Shown here one piece after another: positions 9,097-16,970 of a stretch of DNA of 64,000 nucleotides (its first letter is position 1; every line of letters starts with the position of its first letter). A model generated the notes under the pieces. It made no database searches, had not been told where the DNA came from, and saw only the letters and a program-made list of their open reading frames with translations. Made by a program: the position numbers and the translations under genes. Location of the stretch: NCBI GenBank assembly GCA_963675055.2, contig CAXXJE010000001.1:310001-374000 (forward strand). The letters are read 5' to 3'. The DNA is from PGYT01 sp963675055 (GTDB lineage: Bacteria; Bacteroidota; Ignavibacteria; Ignavibacteriales; Melioribacteraceae).

Positions 9097-9324
9097 GGCA
9101 CCTAACCAGCCCCTCAACCCGCCCGCACTTTTCATTGCGGCATAGGTTGTAAATAGTTGGTTAGTTGGTCAAAGTAAAAATTGTTGTTTAAGTATTGTGT
9201 AATAAATTAAAATTATCCCGCCATGCTTACCTGACAATTTAAGCATGGCTAATAATTTGGCATTTGCTTTTTAATCTGCTTTGTTGTTTGGGGCGGCGGG
9301 TTATGGGCAACGACGTTATGTGCT
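9097..9324 (+). other. attC recombination site
   Basis: Begins GGCACCTAAC, complementary to the cassette start GTTAGGTGCC at 7016. L'' TCAACCCGCCCGC pairs with the right arm GCGGCGGGTTA. It ends AACGAC and R' GTTATGT (9315-9321). About 228 bp. Confidence 0.85.
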
Positions 9325-9335
9325 AAAAGAAAATT

Positions 9336-10256
9336 ATGAACTCACTTAAATACATATTTAGTGAAAATGCTCGAAAAGAAATTTTAGAATTATTACGTAC
9401 TCATGGTTTTGATACGAATATTAAAAGTATTGAGGATTTCAAGATTCCAAAATATTTGTACAAATATACAAGCATAAATAAATATTTACTCAATAATCTC
9501 AATAAAAATAGACTTACAGCAACTACTCCAACTGAATTTAATGACATCTATGATTCTACGATGCATTTTGATCATGTTACTCAATATCGTGAAAGTTTTA
9601 AGAAACTAAATGAGGGTTCAAAAAAACTTGGTTTGGCAGAGGTTATTACTCCAGAAATGGAAATCCCATTAATAAAACAGGCAAAAGAATTAGATAAATT
9701 TAGCTTAACATATCTTGCAAAGGATTTTAGCATAGTTTGTTTGAGTTCAAATCCAAGTGATATAAAAATGTGGGCTCATTACTCAAATAATAATCAAGGT
9801 ATTTGTATTGCATACGATTTTGATAAAAGTAAATATGATCACAAAAGATTCATATATCCTGTTGTTTATATTGATTCACCATTAGAAGTAACAAATTTAT
9901 GTGAAGATAATAACACAATCATGCTTGCAACACTAACTTCAGTAATATCAAAGTTTCGAGACTGGGAATATGAAAAAGAATGGAGAATGATCATCCATTT
10001 TTTAAACAATGAGCAAGTAAGAATGGAAATTGAAAATATTCCAGAGCCAGAATATATAATTCTTGGAAGTAAATTTATTGATAATATTGAAAAATTAAGG
10101 ATGACAAATAGAGAAGAATATTTATTAACTGAAGAATTTCTAAATCATATTAAAGATAATAGTATCAAATTGAAAATTGTAAATCCACAAATACGTAGTT
10201 TTAAATTGGAATACGTAGATATAGATATTTCAGATATTCTAAGAGAATTTCGCTAA
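9336..10256 (+). CDS. DUF2971 domain-containing protein
   Basis: 306 residues. LYKYTSINKYLLNNL (about 41-55), TTPTEFNDIYDS and FSIVCLSSNPSDIKMWAHYS are typical of DUF2971 (PF11185), as is the later DWEYEKEWRMI segment. The biochemical function of the family is unknown to me. DUF2971 genes are frequent in mobile and defence-associated regions, which matches a single-gene integron cassette. The ATG lies 21 bases after the R' box at 9315, with no clear ribosome binding site. Confidence 0.8.
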   Translation: MNSLKYIFSENARKEILELLRTHGFDTNIKSIEDFKIPKYLYKYTSINKYLLNNLNKNRLTATTPTEFNDIYDSTMHFDHVTQYRESFKKLNEGSKKLGLAEVITPEMEIPLIKQAKELDKFSLTYLAKDFSIVCLSSNPSDIKMWAHYSNNNQGICIAYDFDKSKYDHKRFIYPVVYIDSPLEVTNLCEDNNTIMLATLTSVISKFRDWEYEKEWRMIIHFLNNEQVRMEIENIPEPEYIILGSKFIDNIEKLRMTNREEYLLTEEFLNHIKDNSIKLKIVNPQIRSFKLEYVDIDISDILREFR

Positions 10257-10263
10257 TTAAAAG

Positions 10264-10281
10264 AGCACATAACCAGCCGCT
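10264..10281 (+). other. attC left arm, interrupted by IS110 element
   Basis: AGCACATAAC is the reverse complement of the cassette start at 9315, followed by CAGCCGCT. The remainder of this attC resumes beyond the IS at about 11874. Confidence 0.75.
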
Positions 10282-10309
10282 GCTAATGAACCACCTCTAT
10301 AAAGATGGC

Positions 10310-11626
10310 TCATTCAAGTTTAGGCGATAGAATAAAGCCATAACGTTTAGCTTGGCGCTGTAAAGATTTAACACGTTGTTCTTTGATTTTTTGTTCGTAC
10401 TGTTGAATACCAAATTCTACATAATCGATACCTTTAGTCATAACATTGTAGTAGCAAATAGCAAGTTTACGTGCCGCTGCTTTCATTGCATGGAGTTTAC
10501 CTTTCCTGGATTGTATTCTTCTATAGAAAGCGCCTATAGCATTGTGTTTGCTCAGAACCAGTGTTTGAGCCGCTATTCTGAAGATTTGCCCTGCATTCGA
10601 AGAGTTTCTGATTTTGCGTTTCTTAAACGATGTTCCTGATTGGTGAGTATTGGGAGCCAGACCCAGCCATGATGTGAAGTGTTTGTCAGTTTTCCACTTA
10701 CTCATATCTGTACCGACCTCGGCAATTAGCTGTAAAAGAGTCGAGTCGGTAAACCCGGTAATTTGAGAAGGGTCATTTCCGTTTGTCATCTTCATAAGAT
10801 TCAGGTGAAGGTTTTCGATATGCGGTTTGTTATGACGGATAGGCTTGGGTTTCTTGATCTTCGGCGGATCAGGTTTATCTTTGTTGATATCGATTAGTAG
10901 TTTTTCAATCTCTTTATCGCACTGGTAAGTTTGTTGCTGATAGAATTCATAGCCGTCAATAGCTTGTTTAAGTGCAAAGAGATGTTCTTCACGGTAGTTA
11001 CCTTCCAGGGAATCGATAACTTTCTGGCGTTTTGTTTTCAGTATCTGTCTGTCGCAAAGTTCAACAAGGTTTTCAGGATTACGTTCGCCATTAAGTATAG
11101 CATTAATGATTCTTAATCCGCTAACACCGTTGATCTGACAAATTACAAAGTGGAGTTTAATATTCATAAGATCAAGAGCCTTCTGTGCCCGGCGGATATG
11201 ATCACTTGCAAGACGGATATTTGTTTTTCGAAGACGCACATAAGAACGCAGCTTGCGAGTCTGATCATCGGGAATAAAAGAAGCTCTGAGTAAGCCATAG
11301 GAGTGTAATTGTTGGATCCATTGACAGTCGGATACATCTGTTTTTCTGCCAGGTACGTTTTTAACCATAGTGCTTTTAACAAGACAAACTTCAATACCGG
11401 CTTGCTCGATCATATCGTAAAGAGTTACCCAATAAACACCGGTTGATTCCATTGCAACAGTAGTGACTTTATTATCAAGAAGGCATTTAACAGCAGACTT
11501 AAAATTAGAAGTGAACGTACCGAATGATTTGACCTCTCCGGAAGAGAGAGCAATAAATATTTCGCGGCTTCCAATATCTATACCAGCCGCATGTTCGTTG
11601 ATAACTTTAAACTTACGTTTTGCCAT
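10310..11626 (-). CDS. IS110-family transposase (DEDD/Ser recombinase)
   Basis: 438 residues. The N-terminal RuvC-like domain has AGIDIGS with Asp about residue 17, AMESTGVYW, and KTDVSDCQWIQQL. The C-terminal transposase_20 domain has ITGFTDSTLLQLIAEVG and QSGTSFKKRK, where the serine is the expected nucleophile. The second of two ATGs (11626) is chosen because AAGGAG lies five bases upstream of it and only two from the first. It appears intact. It is longer than and different from the other two recombinases in the window, so it is a separate lineage. Confidence 0.9.
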   Translation of the reverse strand: MAKRKFKVINEHAAGIDIGSREIFIALSSGEVKSFGTFTSNFKSAVKCLLDNKVTTVAMESTGVYWVTLYDMIEQAGIEVCLVKSTMVKNVPGRKTDVSDCQWIQQLHSYGLLRASFIPDDQTRKLRSYVRLRKTNIRLASDHIRRAQKALDLMNIKLHFVICQINGVSGLRIINAILNGERNPENLVELCDRQILKTKRQKVIDSLEGNYREEHLFALKQAIDGYEFYQQQTYQCDKEIEKLLIDINKDKPDPPKIKKPKPIRHNKPHIENLHLNLMKMTNGNDPSQITGFTDSTLLQLIAEVGTDMSKWKTDKHFTSWLGLAPNTHQSGTSFKKRKIRNSSNAGQIFRIAAQTLVLSKHNAIGAFYRRIQSRKGKLHAMKAAARKLAICYYNVMTKGIDYVEFGIQQYEQKIKEQRVKSLQRQAKRYGFILSPKLE

Positions 11627-11629
11627 CAT

Positions 11630-11873
11630 AGCTCCTTAGTAAATGATGGTAAATAAGAAGTAGCGCAAGCCTGGTAAATGAATTACAAATTAAATTGCTA
11701 AACGGGGTAATCCGACAAGAGTCGAACTCCACCAATAAGGTAAACAAAATTTACCAGAGCAATACTCAAGCACGGGCACTTACGGCACCAGTCCGCGTGA
11801 CTGCTACTTCTGCTTGCTCTACTTTTGGCAAGTTCATTAAATAAGTTAATTTTGGCAATGGCGAAATTGTGGA
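11630..11873 (-). ncRNA. candidate bridge RNA region of IS110 element
   Basis: About 240 noncoding bases lie directly upstream of the recombinase, where IS110-subgroup elements such as IS621 encode their bridge RNA. A CTCAAGC heptamer at 11765-11771 repeats the right-hand target CTCAAGC at 11874-11880. No convincing guide for the other target half was found, so only the location and one short match support this call. Confidence 0.4.
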
Positions 11874-12084
11874 CTCAAGCCGACCGCTTCGCTTGATTTG
11901 GCAATAGGTGGTAAAAAGTTGGTTTTGTGTTTTATGTAAAATTGAATTTGAACATTGTGCAATAATTAGAAGTTAGTCGCTGCACTTGCTCGATAAAGTT
12001 AAGTACAGCTTGTTATAATTAAACAATCGTCGTTGTTTTAGGTTCGCTGTTTTGGGCAGCGGCTTATCGGCAACGTCGTTAGCA
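11874..12084 (+). other. attC right part, after IS110 element
   Basis: L'' TCAAGCCGACCGC pairs with the right arm GGGCAGCGGCTTATCGGC, followed by AACGTC and R' GTTAGCA (12078-12084). Joined to 10264-10281 it makes an attC of about 229 bp, the same length as its intact neighbours. Confidence 0.75.
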
Positions 12085-12106
12085 AGCAGAATTATGGAGA
12101 AATAAT

Positions 12107-12535
12107 ATGAGTGTAGATTGGAATCCTATTAAAATTAAACAAATGAGAGAAATATTAAATTACAGTATTGATCTTATGGCTTCAAAATTGCGAATATCTA
12201 CAGTTGATTATCTAGCAATTGAATCCGGTAATAGATTCGCTTCAATGAATGTTCTGGCTAATCTAAGCAGTATTCGTAGAGAAAACCTTTATCGAGTACA
12301 AGTTGTTTTGCGGGAAAATGATAATTCGAATGGTATGGGTTTTTTGAATAGCATAGTTGAGTTATTTCCTTTATCATCGGGCGCTTCATCAATATCACCT
12401 CCGGATGTACTTGCGACTGCTTATCTCGATATATTATTACCTGCTTATCTCGAATCGATTATAGAAGCCAAAATAATAGAATGCGCCAATAAAAATAATA
12501 TGGAAATGGTAAAATTAACACTAGATGAAGATTAG
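12107..12535 (+). CDS. HTH (XRE-like) cassette protein
   Basis: 142 residues. The N-terminal 50 residues (IKIKQMREILNYSIDLMASKL, in two steps, then STVDYLAIESG) have the spacing of an XRE/Cro helix-turn-helix: a helix, LMASKLRIS, then the YLAIESG motif. The C-terminal half is unassigned and ends in a helical acidic tail. GGAG sits eight bases before the ATG. It is a lone gene in its cassette. DNA binding is inferred from the motif; the target is unknown. Confidence 0.55.
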   Translation: MSVDWNPIKIKQMREILNYSIDLMASKLRISTVDYLAIESGNRFASMNVLANLSSIRRENLYRVQVVLRENDNSNGMGFLNSIVELFPLSSGASSISPPDVLATAYLDILLPAYLESIIEAKIIECANKNNMEMVKLTLDED

Positions 12536-12756
12536 CTTGCTAACAAGCAAATCAACACGGACGCCGCAATGTAAGCGGCATTTGTGCTGTCCTTAAGTTT
12601 AGTGAAATAAACAACATTGCTGTTCGGCAGCAGTGTAATAAACTAAATTGTTGCAACCGTCGCGTGTGGTTGAAGTTACGCACCGGTTGCAAATTATTAA
12701 AGTGTGTGCAATAATTTGGCATTGCAGTGTTGGGGCGCCGGTTATTTGCCAGTACG
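12535..12756 (+). other. attC recombination site, right end interrupted by IS
   Basis: Begins GCTTGCTAAC, complementary to the cassette start GTTAGCAAGC at 12078. L'' AACACGGACGCCGC pairs with GGGGCGCCGGTTATTTGCC near 12732-12750. The R' box has been pushed to 14062 by the IS that follows. Confidence 0.8.
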
Positions 12757-12813
12757 TATGTTTAAGTAATAAATTATAAATTGAGTTCTCATTAGAAATA
12801 GGAGGACTCAAAA

Positions 12814-13860
12814 ATGGATAGTGTATTTAGTAATAAACATTTATTTGTTGGTATCGACGTTCATAAAAAAAGGTGGGTTGTAACTATTAGAAGTTATGAT
12901 CTTGAGTTGAAAACTTTTAGTATGATCGCTGATGCAAGTCATTTAGAAGACTTACTAAATAAAAACTATCCCGGTGCTCTTATACATATTGTTTATGAAT
13001 GTTCCTTCTCCGGGTTTTGGATTTACGATTATTTCAAGGAAAGAGGTTTAGATATCATTGTTACACCTACAAATAGGATCTTCCGTGATGGATCTCTGGT
13101 AAAGACAGACAAGATCGATTCTAGGAAATTGGCTTTTCATTTATCACGGGGATTACTAAAGGAAGTTGTTGTTCCAAAAGAAAAGATCCGTGAGTATAGA
13201 TCGATATTCAAAATCTTTGATAAACAGAAAGAACGAGAAGGTGTAATTCTTAGAGAGATCCGCTGCATACTTGAACAAAGAAATCATCCCATGAAGTGGG
13301 ATCGCTGGAACAAGGCTTTTGTTGAACAATTGAAATCAGTTGAGTTTCAAGAACCTATCTTTAATAGGAAATTCCAATCGTTGATTAAAGAATATGAGTT
13401 TGTTTGTGTTCAACTTAAGGATAGTAAAGCTAGTATACTTGATATGGCTGATGACATTGAGTTGAAAGATAAAGTTGATCGAATAGTAAAGATCAATGGA
13501 GTCGGAATAACAAGTGCTGTTAGAATGGTAGTTTTTTTGTTTGACAGGAAGGATCACTTTAAAACTGGGACTCAGCTGGTTCATCACATAGGTCTGACTC
13601 CGAGTGAATGGAGTTCTGGTGATGAAGTTAGAAAAGGAAAAAGTGGTTTAGCCGGTGATAAAAAGTTGAGAGGGATAATAATCCAACTAGCTTGGGTTGC
13701 AGTTAGAAAAGATGGGGCTCTCATGAACAAGTTTGACAGAGTCTATAAAAACAGTGGGTGTAAACAAAAAGCTATCGTTGCAGTTGCACGTAAGCTAATG
13801 ATGAAGATACATGCTATTACAATTAAAGAAGAAGATTATGAAGTGAACAAAGCTGCATAA
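12814..13860 (+). CDS. IS110-family transposase (IS1111-like)
   Basis: 348 residues, the usual length. Visible are VGIDVHKKRW with Asp15, YECSFSG, KTDKIDSRKLA, and in the C-terminal transposase_20 domain INGVGITSAVRMV followed by GLTPSEWSSGDEVRKGK with the candidate catalytic serine. An AGGAGGA ribosome binding site precedes the ATG. The frame is open throughout and all motifs are present, so it is probably active. Confidence 0.92.
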   Translation: MDSVFSNKHLFVGIDVHKKRWVVTIRSYDLELKTFSMIADASHLEDLLNKNYPGALIHIVYECSFSGFWIYDYFKERGLDIIVTPTNRIFRDGSLVKTDKIDSRKLAFHLSRGLLKEVVVPKEKIREYRSIFKIFDKQKEREGVILREIRCILEQRNHPMKWDRWNKAFVEQLKSVEFQEPIFNRKFQSLIKEYEFVCVQLKDSKASILDMADDIELKDKVDRIVKINGVGITSAVRMVVFLFDRKDHFKTGTQLVHHIGLTPSEWSSGDEVRKGKSGLAGDKKLRGIIIQLAWVAVRKDGALMNKFDRVYKNSGCKQKAIVAVARKLMMKIHAITIKEEDYEVNKAA

Positions 13861-14054
13861 GAGTCGGTGACTACGTTAACGGCGTGCATCAATTAAATTA
13901 GAATGCGTTGGCCAGTCTGTAGCCCGATCATATTAAACGAATAAGTACTTGTCGCAGTAGACGACGAATAATAGGGTGTTACTTCTTCAAATTGTAAATA
14001 GTTTTTAAATAACAAATGTGAACTTAATTTAATTGGCTATTGTGTGTTAACATA
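13861..14054 (+). ncRNA. candidate seekRNA/bridge RNA with attC-matching guide
   Basis: About 195 noncoding bases follow the recombinase, where IS1111 elements encode their targeting RNA. TAACGGCGT at 13877-13885 is the exact reverse complement of ACGCCGTTA at 14057-14065, the right flank of this insertion. GCCAGT at 13911-13916 repeats the left flank GCCAGT at 12749-12754. One guide identical to one target half and one complementary to the other half is the arrangement reported for bridge RNAs. Transcription and fold are not shown. Confidence 0.55.
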
Positions 14055-14055
14055 A

Positions 14056-14070
14056 TACGCCGTTATAAGC
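14056..14070 (+). other. attC R' end displaced by IS
   Basis: TACGCC followed by GTTATAAGC completes the attC begun at 12535 and starts the next cassette. Its complement GCTTATAAC is found at 15377. Confidence 0.7.
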
Positions 14071-14318
14071 TCTTTTTATTAAAAGAAATCAATTGTTAAA
14101 ATTCGCAACCCAATTAAAGAATATATTGGAAAAAATAGTAAATTAAAAATACAAACAATTGTTCTTATACACATATTTACATCGGATAAAAACAGTAATT
14201 ATACACAGACTTTAACAACAAGGTTCAAGAATATAAATTTTGTCTATGGAAAAAAGTCGAATAAGAATCTTGGAGTAGAATAGAATGATTATTAAGTATT
14301 AAAAAAGAGGATATAAGC

Positions 14319-15146
14319 ATGGATTTTTTATTATGGTTTTCAGAAAATGCCTGGAGATTACTTCTTTTTACGGTGATTATATTAGTGCCCTCCATCTTAC
14401 TTACTCTAAGTTGGATATTCTATGATCCTGCTGATTCTTTTAAGAAAATAATTGGCACTTTTTTATTTTTTGCGTTCTTATGCTCACTGATAATGTTTAT
14501 CACACTAATTAAACCCGAAAATGACAATGTTATACTAAATGAGAGTGTATATCACTTTATTCGATACTGGGGAGCCGTCACTTCACTTTCATTATTAATA
14601 ATTTCATTTTTGTGCACTTTAATGCTTGGAGTAAAAGACTACATAATTGAAACAATAAAAAGTATTAAAAGTTTTTGGCGAAATAGATTTAGCAAAAAAG
14701 CACGCCTTTGGAAAACTAAAAATTTCGAAAAATTAAAAAAGACCCTAAAATCAGAAGATGGCTATACAAGGTATATAGCCATTCGTGTACTTGGAACCAT
14801 TCAAGATAAAAGAGCTATCAAACCATTGATGCAATTGTTAAAGGAAGATAGCCGTAATGAAGATGAAATTTTAATATCTATATTTAAATTAGGCAACCAT
14901 GATATTTTAGAAAAAATCGAAAAAAAATTGGATGTAAATAAATCATATTCAGCCGAAATCGCTTATCGTTTAAGAGATGAAAAAGCTAATTATCCTACCC
15001 TCTTTTCAGAAAATATCAGTAAAAAAATCGATGCTGTTATTGAAAAAGATAAGCAAAGATGGCGTGAAAGAGAGCAAAGAATGCGAGAAATAGAGTATGA
15101 AAGAAACAAAGTATATGATAAGCCTGATGGTTTCTTATGGCGGTAA
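14319..15146 (+). CDS. membrane protein with HEAT-like repeats
   Basis: 275 residues. Three hydrophobic helices (about 12-31, 42-62, 77-99) precede a cytoplasmic part with the HEAT/PBS-lyase-like segment YTRYIAIRVLGTIQDKRAIK followed by PLMQLL (near 148-173) and a weaker second copy. The tail is very charged and helical. GAGGA lies upstream of the ATG. The 250-base leader from the R' box (14062) to the ATG is AT-rich with no other gene seen. Function unknown; a scaffold role would be usual for HEAT repeats. Confidence 0.6.
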   Translation: MDFLLWFSENAWRLLLFTVIILVPSILLTLSWIFYDPADSFKKIIGTFLFFAFLCSLIMFITLIKPENDNVILNESVYHFIRYWGAVTSLSLLIISFLCTLMLGVKDYIIETIKSIKSFWRNRFSKKARLWKTKNFEKLKKTLKSEDGYTRYIAIRVLGTIQDKRAIKPLMQLLKEDSRNEDEILISIFKLGNHDILEKIEKKLDVNKSYSAEIAYRLRDEKANYPTLFSENISKKIDAVIEKDKQRWREREQRMREIEYERNKVYDKPDGFLWR

Positions 15147-15376
15147 TGTTTTCTATTAACGATTACACTTAAGGTAGTCTAAATTAAACAGATAAAAATC
15201 TCAATTGTATAAATAAAGCCCAGTTGTTAACATTTTGTATAAGCAATGGCAGTGGAAGCATTTAAATATACAGGTTTTTAGCCAGCTCAAATAGCATTTC
15301 TGTTTGACAGGAAAGAAGCCCGCAATCTGTCACTACTCATACAATTTATCGTTAATGTAAAAAAAATTTTGTAGTC
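15147..15376 (+). other. noncoding tail of cassette
   Basis: About 230 AT-rich bases between the HEAT-like gene and the attC start. No ORF or clear terminator is seen here. Confidence 0.5.
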
Positions 15377-15386
15377 GCTTATAACC
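15377..15386 (+). other. attC left arm interrupted by IS
   Basis: GCTTATAAC matches the complement of the cassette start at 14062, followed by CC, which is repeated at 16971-16972 on the far side of the IS. Confidence 0.7.
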
Positions 15387-15837
15387 TATATTAAAGGTTC
15401 AGAGTCAAGTAAAAAATAGAATTCGGCACACATAAAATTAGTGTTAAATGAAAAGATAAATTTCCGATAAAAGTTCTTACACAATTTAGAATGATTTATT
15501 TCTTGATTTGGGTATTACAGAGAACTGTACCAAACCTATATATTGGTTGTACTGATGATGTTATCAGTATCCAGAAATTAACTTAGTTCCTTAGACTGTT
15601 CCATGCAAGCTGCCGGAAAAGTTAAGAAGTAAATAGCTTCTTACCAGTTAGATAAGGGCTACAGCTAAGGTCAGTCCTGGTAAGTGCAAGAACAAAATAA
15701 TAAAGGGACGAGGCTGCAAGACAATCCAGCGGAAATGGTTTAGAGTATCCCGGGTTTCTTACCAGTTAGACGCAGGTCGTTTGGATAATAAAATAATTAT
15801 CCGGTATTAACAGCCTCACCCAATATGTAAATATGAT
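15387..15837 (-). ncRNA. candidate seekRNA region of IS1111-like element
   Basis: Noncoding downstream end of the element. CTTACCAG (from about 15640) pairs perfectly with CTGGTAAG (about 15675), closing a roughly 28-base loop. TTCTTACCAGTTAGA occurs twice (near 15638 and 15758), suggesting two related stem-loops, as expected for a donor loop and a target loop. Short target-like strings are present (CCAGC near 15727, GCAAGC near 15606), but guide assignment is weak. Confidence 0.4.
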
Positions 15838-16893
15838 TTAATGTTTCATGTTAGACTCAACAAATCGTTTTTCATCGAAAGAAGTTTTGTTTTTCAGCAT
15901 ATTGTAAATGGCTACTCCAAATTTATGAGTAATGGTTGCTTTGGCTTTTGCATTACCGGATTTATTTATAAGACGATCGTAGTAGTTTTTAATGTATGGA
16001 GAAAAACTTGGAGCGTGAATGATAATTTCACCAATAGCCCATTTGAGGTAAGGGTTTCCTATTTTATTGTTTCCGCCTCGATATTTTTTCCCGGCAGAAG
16101 ATCTTTCACATTTAACTAGTCTTGCATAAGAAGAAAACTTCTGAGGTGATGGGAAACGATTGATATCTCCGATTTCATAAAGAATAACCAGAGACATCAT
16201 ATCACCAACACCGGGAATTGAGAGGAGAATGTTAAGAGATGTTCTGTCATGTAATTTAGCTTTGGCTCTAATTTCACGTTCAACTTTATTGAGTTGGACA
16301 TCAAAGAAATCGATTACATTAAGATTCATTTCAATACTGCTTTTAATTTGTTGATCTTCAACTCTATCGATAAGAGTTCTTCTTTCGAGTTTGTTCTTTA
16401 CGTCTTTAGGAGAAATAATTAGGCAATGTTGACGAAAGATAGTCTGAATATGGGCATAGGCTTCAGCTCTGATTTTCATAAACCTTATTCTACGTCGAAG
16501 AAGATCTCTTGTAGAACGAAGTTCTTTGGGATATACATAACCAACCGGGAAATGATTTGATCTCATTAAGTCAGCTATTTTCCTGGAGTCTATCTTATCG
16601 TTTTTTGTTTTACCACCGTGGATTGATTTCATGTAATAAGCATGACCAAGATAAAATGGTATATTATTTTTAATGCATGAATCAGACAGCCAATAGTAGC
16701 TGTGCATTGATTCAACACCAACTGAAATATCCGGTAAATAAGGAGAAATAAAGTTCTTGAAAGAATTAAAATCATTTTTCATATTGCGGTGCAGAAGAAT
16801 ATTTCCGGCTTTATCCATAACACAGATATATTTTGTTTTCCCGTGGAGGTCAACTCCACATACATATTTAGTTGCGATATTAGCTAGTTCCAT
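15838..16893 (-). CDS. IS110-family transposase (IS1111-like)
   Basis: 351 residues. CGVDLHGK with Asp15, GVESMHSYYW, KNDKIDSRKIADL and, in the transposase_20 domain, LSIPGVGDMMSLVILYEIGD and CERSSAGKKYRGG with the candidate serine. A GGAGAACC ribosome binding site precedes the ATG. The N terminus is repeated at 1-187. It appears intact and, with two copies nearby, recently active. Confidence 0.92.
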   Translation of the reverse strand: MELANIATKYVCGVDLHGKTKYICVMDKAGNILLHRNMKNDFNSFKNFISPYLPDISVGVESMHSYYWLSDSCIKNNIPFYLGHAYYMKSIHGGKTKNDKIDSRKIADLMRSNHFPVGYVYPKELRSTRDLLRRRIRFMKIRAEAYAHIQTIFRQHCLIISPKDVKNKLERRTLIDRVEDQQIKSSIEMNLNVIDFFDVQLNKVEREIRAKAKLHDRTSLNILLSIPGVGDMMSLVILYEIGDINRFPSPQKFSSYARLVKCERSSAGKKYRGGNNKIGNPYLKWAIGEIIIHAPSFSPYIKNYYDRLINKSGNAKAKATITHKFGVAIYNMLKNKTSFDEKRFVESNMKH

Positions 16894-16970
16894 TTTAGGT
16901 TCTCCTTTGGTTTTGATTTGATGTGTGCAAACTCAATTTAATAAATCGGGGAGAACCTTTTCCGTAATAT

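Larger units (their letters stand above)
10282..11873 (-). mobile_element. IS110-group insertion sequence in attC
   Basis: Carries one DEDD recombinase on the minus strand. Comparison with intact attC sites gives left flank CAGCCGCT and right flank CTCAAGCCGACCGC, sharing a CT core as is usual for IS110 elements. TAATGAAC (10284) and GTTCATTA (11832) form a short subterminal inverted repeat, so the right end could instead lie near 11841. The long noncoding side is upstream of the recombinase, as in the IS110 rather than the IS1111 subgroup. Confidence 0.75.
12757..14054 (+). mobile_element. IS1111-subgroup insertion sequence in attC
   Basis: TATGTT (12757) and AACATA (14049-14054) form terminal inverted repeats, with a second imperfect pair just inside (GAGTTCTCA on the left, TGTGAACTT on the right). 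TACG is present at both flanks (12753 and 14056), so the exact ends are uncertain by a few bases. It sits between the L' and R' boxes of the attC that starts at 12535. The long noncoding side is downstream of the recombinase, as in IS1111. Confidence 0.8.
15387..16970 (-). mobile_element. IS1111-subgroup insertion sequence in attC (complete copy)
   Basis: The ends are supported by inverted repeats: ATATTA (15388) with TAATAT (16965-16970), and AAGGTTC (15394-15400) with GAACCTT (16953-16959). CC flanks both sides. The attC R'' arm (15377) lies on the left and the L'' arm CAAGCCGACCGCC on the right. The right end is duplicated at 1-264 of the window. The 451-base noncoding segment follows the recombinase, the IS1111 layout. 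Confidence 0.85.

Noticed and set aside
11700..11740. tRNA T-arm-like string (GGAGTTCGACTC on the minus strand) in the IS110 noncoding end
   Set aside because: No acceptor, D or anticodon arm can be built around it. It is better explained as part of the IS noncoding RNA region.
12599..12811. 70-residue minus-strand ORF within the attC at 12535
   Set aside because: It falls in the paired arms and loop of the attC and crosses the IS boundary; no coding features.
15600..15780. Doubled TTCTTACCAGTTAGA read as a possible start of a CRISPR array
   Set aside because: Only two copies, about 120 bases apart, inside an IS noncoding end; no regular spacing and no cas genes.
15841..16119. 92-residue plus-strand ORF opposite the IS recombinase
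   Set aside because: Lies wholly antisense to the conserved recombinase C terminus; no recognisable features.
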